From: Microbacterium sp. Clip185
GTDB taxonomy: Bacteria > Actinomycetota > Actinomycetes > Actinomycetales > Microbacteriaceae
Length of the DNA: 64,000 nt
Direction: 5' to 3'
NCBI RefSeq assembly: GCF_028743715.1
Contig: NZ_CP117996.1
Location: forward strand, 3,038,001-3,102,000
Every line of letters starts with the position of its first letter. Positions within the stretch are counted from its first letter, which is position 1. A model generated the notes under the pieces. That model saw nothing but the letters and a program-made list of their open reading frames with translations, was not told where the DNA came from and ran no database searches. Shown here piece after piece: positions 59,761-64,000 of this stretch. The translations under genes were made by a program, and so were the position numbers.

Positions 59761-59955
59761 ATGGGGCGTGGCCGTCAGAAGGCGAAGCACACGAAGATCG
59801 CCCGTGAGCTGAAGTCATTCAGCCCGTCGGTGAACTACGCGGCGCTCGAGCGCGAACTCGGTCACCCGAGTGACGAGAACGAGTACGTCGACAAGTGGGC
59901 CGACCAGTACGAGGACGAAGACGAAGACGAGGACTCGCTCGAGGGCGCCCGGTAA
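59761..59955 (+). CDS. DUF3073 protein
   Basis: 64 aa. MGRGRQKAKHTKIARELKSFSP is the conserved DUF3073 N-terminus, and the C-terminal acidic run EDEDEDED is typical. Found throughout actinobacteria near purM/purF; function unknown. GAGGGGG lies eight bases before ATG. Convergent with purF over a terminator. Confidence 0.93.
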   Translation: MGRGRQKAKHTKIARELKSFSPSVNYAALERELGHPSDENEYVDKWADQYEDEDEDEDSLEGAR

Positions 59956-60005
59956 CACACCGGCGCCCGCGCGGCGACACCTCGCCCGCTCATCGTCACA
60001 GCCAG

Positions 60006-60039
60006 GCCGCACGGCGCACCGCTTCGGTGCCCGTGCGGC
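60006..60039. terminator. Bidirectional hairpin terminator
   Basis: GCCGCACGGCGCACCG and CGGTGCCCGTGCGGC pair with one bulged base, loop CTT, between the convergent DUF3073 and purF genes. Confidence 0.8.
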
Positions 60040-60051
60040 TGCTCTGTGGTG

Positions 60052-61512
60052 TCAGGACGTCTGCGTGCCCTCGACCCAGGCGAGGTACTCCTCGCTGACG
60101 GTCCCGGTCACATAGCGCCCGTCGAAGCAGCTCATGTCGAGGTCGGTGATGTCGGAGCCCTCGAGGATCGCCGCCTTCAGGTCGTCGATCTCCTGGTAGA
60201 CCATGTAGTCCGCGCCGAGCTCCTCGGCGATCTCGGGAATCGTCCGGCCGTGGGCGACCAGCTCGTGCCGAGAGGGCATGTTGATGCCGTACACGTGCGG
60301 GAACCGCACCGGCGGGGCCGCGGAGGCGAACGTGACCGACAGCGCGCCCGCATCCCGCGCCATCTGGATGATCTCCTTGCTCGTCGTGCCGCGCACGATC
60401 GAGTCGTCGACCAGCAGCACGTTCTTGCCCTTGAACTCGCTCGGCATGGCGTTGAGCTTCTGGCGGACGCTCTTCTTGCGCACGGCCTGGCCGGGCATGA
60501 TGAACGTCCGGCCCACGTAGCGGTTCTTGTAGAAGCCCTCGCGGTACTCGATACCGAGCTTGCGGGCGACCTGCATCGCCGCGGGACGGGAGGAGTCCGG
60601 GATCGGCATGACCACGTCGATCTTGCCCTGGGGGGTGTACTTCGCGATCGTGTCGGCGAGGCGGTCGCCCATGCGCAGGCGCGTCTCGTACACCGAGATC
60701 CCGTTCATGACCGAGTCGGGACGCGCGAGATAGACGTACTCGAACGAGCACGGCGCGAGCGTCGTCTCGCTCGCGCACTGGCGCGCATGGAGGGTCCCGT
60801 CGAGCGCGACGAACACGGCCTCGCCGGGAGCGACGTCGCGGACGACCTCGAAGCCGGCGTTGTCGAGCACCAGCGACTCGGACGCCACCACCCACTCGTC
60901 GTGACCGTCCGGGTTGGAGCGGCGACCGAGGATCAGCGGACGGATGCCGAACGGATCCCGGAAGGCCAACAGACCGTGACCGGCAATGAGGGCGATGGCG
61001 GCGTACGAGCCCTCGACGCGCTCGTGCACACGCGCGACGGCGCGGAACACCTGCTCGGCATCCAGTTCGAGACCCGGGATCTCGGACTGCAGCTCGCCCG
61101 CGAGCACGTTCACGAGAAGCTCGGTGTCGGAGCTCGTGTTGAGGTGACGGCGGTCCTTGCGGAACAGCTCCTCGGTGAGCTCCCGCGTGTTGGTCAGGTT
61201 GCCGTTGTGCACCAGGACGATGCCGTAGGGCGCGTTGACGTAGAAGGGCTGGGCCTCTTCTTCGTTGGACGCCGTGCCCTTCGTCGCGTAGCGCACGTGA
61301 CCGAGCCCGATCTCACCGAGAAGGGCGCGCATGTCGCGGGTGCGAAACGCCTCGCGCACCTGACCCTTGGCCTTGGCGATATGGAAGACCCCCGAGCCCT
61401 CCGCGGTCGCGATACCGGTGGAGTCCTGTCCGCGGTGCTGCAGCAGCAGGAGCGAGTCGTAGATGTCCTGATTGATCGGGCCCTGCCCGACCATTCCGAC
61501 GATGCCGCACAT
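60052..61512 (-). CDS. purF: Amidophosphoribosyltransferase
   Basis: 486 aa. First step of purine synthesis: transfers ammonia from glutamine to PRPP. MCGIVGMVG begins with the nucleophilic Cys2 of the class II glutaminase domain; RGQDSTGIA and GHVRYATKG follow; the PRPP-binding loop is LLVDDSIVRGTTSKEII at about 360-376. Cysteines for an iron-sulfur cluster appear absent or partial. It follows purM by six bases, one operon. Confidence 0.96.
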   Translation of the reverse strand: MCGIVGMVGQGPINQDIYDSLLLLQHRGQDSTGIATAEGSGVFHIAKAKGQVREAFRTRDMRALLGEIGLGHVRYATKGTASNEEEAQPFYVNAPYGIVLVHNGNLTNTRELTEELFRKDRRHLNTSSDTELLVNVLAGELQSEIPGLELDAEQVFRAVARVHERVEGSYAAIALIAGHGLLAFRDPFGIRPLILGRRSNPDGHDEWVVASESLVLDNAGFEVVRDVAPGEAVFVALDGTLHARQCASETTLAPCSFEYVYLARPDSVMNGISVYETRLRMGDRLADTIAKYTPQGKIDVVMPIPDSSRPAAMQVARKLGIEYREGFYKNRYVGRTFIMPGQAVRKKSVRQKLNAMPSEFKGKNVLLVDDSIVRGTTSKEIIQMARDAGALSVTFASAAPPVRFPHVYGINMPSRHELVAHGRTIPEIAEELGADYMVYQEIDDLKAAILEGSDITDLDMSCFDGRYVTGTVSEEYLAWVEGTQTS

Positions 61513-61518
61513 GAGGTG

Positions 61519-62637
61519 TTACTTCGCTCCGTCTCGCGTGCCGTCGCCGTAGGCGCCCACCAGGCGCACGGCACCGCCGTCGACGCCCTTGGCACCCTCG
61601 ATCCATTCCCCGTCGGACCGGGCTCCCTCGCCCACGACGCCGACCTGCCAGGCGTCGATGCCGTACCGGGCGAGGACGGATGCGGCCGCATCCACGCGCT
61701 CGGCGGAGATCACCGCGAAGAAGCCGATACCCAGGTTCCACGTGCCCTCGGTGGCGGTGAGCTCCAGATCGCCCAGGTCGGCGAGAACCCGGAACACCGG
61801 AGCCGGCGACCACGTGGAGCGGTCCACCTCGACCCAGCTCCCGGGGGCGAGCACGCGAGCGAGGTTCGCGCCGATGCCGCCGCCGGTCACGTGACTGAGG
61901 CTGTGCACGTCGCCACCCAGCTCGTCGATGAGCGCGAGGATCGGCGTCGTGTAGAGACGGGTGGGCTCCAGGAGCGTCTCGCCCCAGGTGCGGCCGAAGT
62001 CGGCGGCGTGGTCGCCGTACTGCACGCCGGCACGCGCGACGATGTGACGCACGAGCGAGTAGCCGTTGGCGTGGAGACCGCTCGAGGCCAGGGCGATCAC
62101 GGCGTCGCCCGGGCGGACGCGGTCGGCGCCCAGCACCCGGTCGGCCTCGACAACGCCGGTGGCGGCACCGGCGACGTCGTAGTCGGCGACTCCGAGGAGC
62201 CCCGGATGCTCGGCCGTCTCTCCGCCCACGAGCGCGGTTCCGGTGGCTTCACAGCCCTCGGCGATACCGCGCACGATGGCGGCGATGCGCTCGGGGACGA
62301 CCTTGCCGCACGCGATGTAGTCGGTCATGAACAGCGGCTTGGCGCCGACCACGACGATGTCGTCGACGACCATGCCGACCAGGTCCTGCCCGATCGTGTC
62401 GTGCTTGTCGATCGCCTGCGCGATGGCGACCTTGGTGCCCACGCCGTCGGTGCTGGAGGCCAACAGCGGCCGGCGGTAGCCGAGAAGAGCGGAGGCGTCG
62501 AACAGCCCTGCGAATCCGCCGACGCCGCCCAGGACCTCGGGGCCCTGGGTGCGACGCACGGCCGACTTCATGAGTTCGACGGCCAGATCACCCGCGGCGG
62601 TGTCTACACCCGCGGCGGCATAGGGATCGGGAGCCAC
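61519..62637 (-). CDS. purM: Phosphoribosylformylglycinamidine cyclo-ligase
   Basis: 372 aa. AIR synthetase of purine synthesis. STDGVGTKVAIA, VDDIVVVGAKPLFMTDYIA, GGETAEHPG and HVTGGGIGANLARVL are the family motifs. GTG start six bases after TAGGCT, leaderless. Upstream of purF and co-transcribed. Confidence 0.96.
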   Translation of the reverse strand: MAPDPYAAAGVDTAAGDLAVELMKSAVRRTQGPEVLGGVGGFAGLFDASALLGYRRPLLASSTDGVGTKVAIAQAIDKHDTIGQDLVGMVVDDIVVVGAKPLFMTDYIACGKVVPERIAAIVRGIAEGCEATGTALVGGETAEHPGLLGVADYDVAGAATGVVEADRVLGADRVRPGDAVIALASSGLHANGYSLVRHIVARAGVQYGDHAADFGRTWGETLLEPTRLYTTPILALIDELGGDVHSLSHVTGGGIGANLARVLAPGSWVEVDRSTWSPAPVFRVLADLGDLELTATEGTWNLGIGFFAVISAERVDAAASVLARYGIDAWQVGVVGEGARSDGEWIEGAKGVDGGAVRLVGAYGDGTRDGAK

Positions 62638-62643
62638 CCCCTC

Positions 62644-62649
62644 AGCCTA
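62644..62649 (-). promoter_or_regulatory. -10 hexamer TAGGCT of purM-purF
   Basis: Minus strand TAGGCT, GAGGGG, GTG at 62637. Confidence 0.55.
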
Positions 62650-62850
62650 CCCGGCCGAGCGCACCGTCGCTCCGCCCCCGTGGGGCGGGGCGACATGTGC
62701 ACGATCGGTGGGGCGCACGTGTACGCACGGGGCGCATGGGGCGGAGAGATCGGCAGCGGTCGTGCAGACCTCGCCGCACGGATGCGGGGTGGGCGAGGAG
62801 GGGATGGACGCAGTGAGGGGAAGCACCCGCGACGAGGGCGAGGCGGCCCC

Positions 62851-62856
62851 TACAAT
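62851..62856 (+). promoter_or_regulatory. -10 hexamer TACAAT of the 62863 gene
   Basis: TACAAT, then GACGGC, then ATG at 62863. The best -10 match in the window and the clearest leaderless start. Confidence 0.65.
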
Positions 62857-62862
62857 GACGGC

Positions 62863-63453
62863 ATGCCGAGCGCCGAGAGGCCGCAGTGGGTGGTCCGCGA
62901 AGACGCGGGGCCGAGCGTGCTCGCGGCGCTCTATCTGCGGCAGATGCTCGGCATCCGCAGCCCCGAGGAGCTGCCAGGGCTCCGCGGTGTCCGGACCGAC
63001 GCACCCGAGGCGGATGCCGTGCTGGAGCGGCAGTGGCGTGCGCTGTGGGCGATGACCGTAGAGCCGTTGGCGCATCCCTCAGAGGTGCCGCTGGAGCTCA
63101 TCGCGGGCATGGACACCCTGCTCGCGCTGCCCGCCGACGGCGCCGATGAGTTGCGCGCGGCGATCGTCCCGCACGCTGGTGCGGCTCTCGCCTTCGCCCG
63201 CTCCGCGAGCGCCGTCCACACCGATCGCGTGCGCGGCTCGTCGTACCGCGCCTACGCGAGCGCGATCGCCGTGCACGAGCGCGAGGTGGGCCGGCGCGCG
63301 CACTCGTTCGAGCTGAACGTCCAGGTGCTGCCGCTCGCCCAGCGAGGTCTCTGGTGGATCGGATCCCTCACGATCGCGGTGACCGACGGTCTGCGCGCAG
63401 ACGTGGCTGCCTTCGACGCGGCGATCCACCCGATCATCGCGGAACTGGCCTGA
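62863..63453 (+). CDS. Conserved hypothetical protein
   Basis: 196 aa, no signal peptide or membrane helix, helical N-terminus (VLAALYLRQMLGI) and a mixed C-terminal half (RAHSFELNVQVLPLAQRGLWWIGSLTIAVTDG). I do not recognise a family with confidence. It is divergent from purM and convergent with the small membrane protein gene two bases away. Confidence 0.8.
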   Translation: MPSAERPQWVVREDAGPSVLAALYLRQMLGIRSPEELPGLRGVRTDAPEADAVLERQWRALWAMTVEPLAHPSEVPLELIAGMDTLLALPADGADELRAAIVPHAGAALAFARSASAVHTDRVRGSSYRAYASAIAVHEREVGRRAHSFELNVQVLPLAQRGLWWIGSLTIAVTDGLRADVAAFDAAIHPIIAELA

Positions 63454-63455
63454 GT

Positions 63456-63806
63456 TCAGTCGTCGTCGCGTCGCACGTGGGCGACTTCCACCGAGACATC
63501 CCGTGCGCGTCGCACCATGGCCCGGTCGAAGAGGAGGGCGATGACCCCGCCGATCGTGAGGCCGACGACGGCGCAGACGAGGGCGAGGAATCCGAACACC
63601 TGCATCTGCGTGTACTGCACGCCCGCGGCGCTCGGCTCGTCGGTGCCGTGGAACGCGAAGGTCAGGATCATCGCGACGAGCACACCCACCGCCGCACCCA
63701 GAACGAGGAAGACCCCGTACTTGGGTGCGCGACGAACCCGCAGGGTCTCGACGTGCTCGTCGGTCACCATTCGGGGGGTCTGGGGGTCCTGCGGCTCGGG
63801 GGCCAT
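63456..63806 (-). CDS. Small membrane protein
   Basis: 116 aa with two helices (about 29-51 and 70-93, VFGFLALVCAVVGLTIGGVIA) and a basic C-terminus. Actinobacterial, function unknown. ATG is six bases after GACAAT. Confidence 0.82.
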   Translation of the reverse strand: MAPEPQDPQTPRMVTDEHVETLRVRRAPKYGVFLVLGAAVGVLVAMILTFAFHGTDEPSAAGVQYTQMQVFGFLALVCAVVGLTIGGVIALLFDRAMVRRARDVSVEVAHVRRDDD

Positions 63807-63877
63807 GCATCCATTGTCGCATCCGCGGGGTACACAGCCGGGCCGCCTCCCGCGCAGCTCCTATCGTGGATCGGGTG

Positions 63878-64000
63878 ATGACTGCTGTCGAGCTGAGGGA
63901 GGGCTTCGTCCTGCGGCCGCTGGCGATGGGAGACGCGAGCGCGCTGGCGGATGCCTATCGACGCAACCGGGAACATCTCGCGCCCTGGGAGCCCCTGCGG
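63878..64000 (+). CDS. GNAT acetyltransferase, N-terminal fragment
   Basis: The first 41 codons run off the window. FVLRPLAMGDASALADAYRRNREHLAPWEP is the N-terminal strand-helix of GNAT enzymes of the RimJ/RimL type. An in-frame GTG at 63875, seven bases after TATCGT, may be the real start. Confidence 0.8.
   Translation, partial: MTAVELREGFVLRPLAMGDASALADAYRRNREHLAPWEPLR

Noticed and set aside
60046..63453. Very long open frame on the plus strand across purF and purM
   Set aside because: It is the antisense of two clear purine genes; only its last part (62863-63453) is a real gene, with its own promoter. Long antisense frames are usual at this GC content.

Overview
The window is 64 kb of uniformly high-GC DNA from an actinobacterium. 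The best guess is Microbacterium or a close relative in Microbacteriaceae. Reasons: actinobacterial families (DUF3073 protein, DosR/DosS-type pair, Rv2578c-like radical SAM protein, DUF3516 helicase, secreted AroQ-gamma chorismate mutase), frequent GTG starts, constant use of GGATGCGG/CCGCATCC codon contexts inside genes, and many genes whose start codon lies 6-7 nt after a TAnnnT -10 hexamer (leaderless mRNAs). No rRNA, tRNA, CRISPR array, prophage or insertion sequence was seen. The genus is inferred, not proven.

Layout. 1-12.2 kb: end of a metal-binding HMA protein, a membrane molybdopterin oxidoreductase with a fasciclin lipoprotein, PhzF-like protein, acyl-CoA synthetase, polysaccharide deacetylase, GT2-GtrA glycosyltransferase, glutaredoxin-like protein, OafA-type acyltransferase, secreted chorismate mutase, DoxX. 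12.2-21.8 kb: DosR/DosS-like two-component system, aldehyde dehydrogenase, prolyl aminopeptidase, malate dehydrogenase with a Na+/H+ antiporter, decayed recombinase-like protein, Tag glycosylase. 21.8-30 kb: ACOX-like dehydrogenase, DinB remnant, GNAT-GH16 fusion, RecQ, DUF1697, GH3 lipoprotein. 30.1-32.3 kb: a four-gene ESX/type VII-like locus ending in a WxG-calpain protease. 32.3-36.3 kb: DUF3516 helicase, GNAT, pirin. 36.3-41.5 kb: an ECF transporter with two YkoE-like S components, a TetR regulator, a siderophore-interacting reductase and an iron-box-like site. 41.7-56.5 kb: acyl-CoA dehydrogenase, membrane protein, VanY carboxypeptidase, radical SAM protein, DEAD-box helicase with an octapeptide-repeat tail, aldose epimerase, DUF998, RND exporter, two FluC subunits, topoisomerase IB. 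56.5-64 kb: methyltransferase, DUF4097-PadR operon, universal stress protein, DUF3073, purM-purF, small conserved proteins, start of a GNAT.

Threads. (1) A DosR-type regulator lies next to a perfect GGGACCTAGGTCCC palindrome upstream of the DoxX gene. (2) The ECF locus carries ferric-reductase and iron-box signals where a thiamine riboswitch would normally be expected. (3) The window is rich in intergenic palindromes of about 50-76 bp. One family has a 61-bp unit, appears at three loci with a 74-bp period, and has two copies in frame inside the molybdopterin oxidoreductase, where the period is 84 bp, a multiple of three. (4) A 56-bp palindrome is tandemly repeated with an exact 83-bp period beside recQ.
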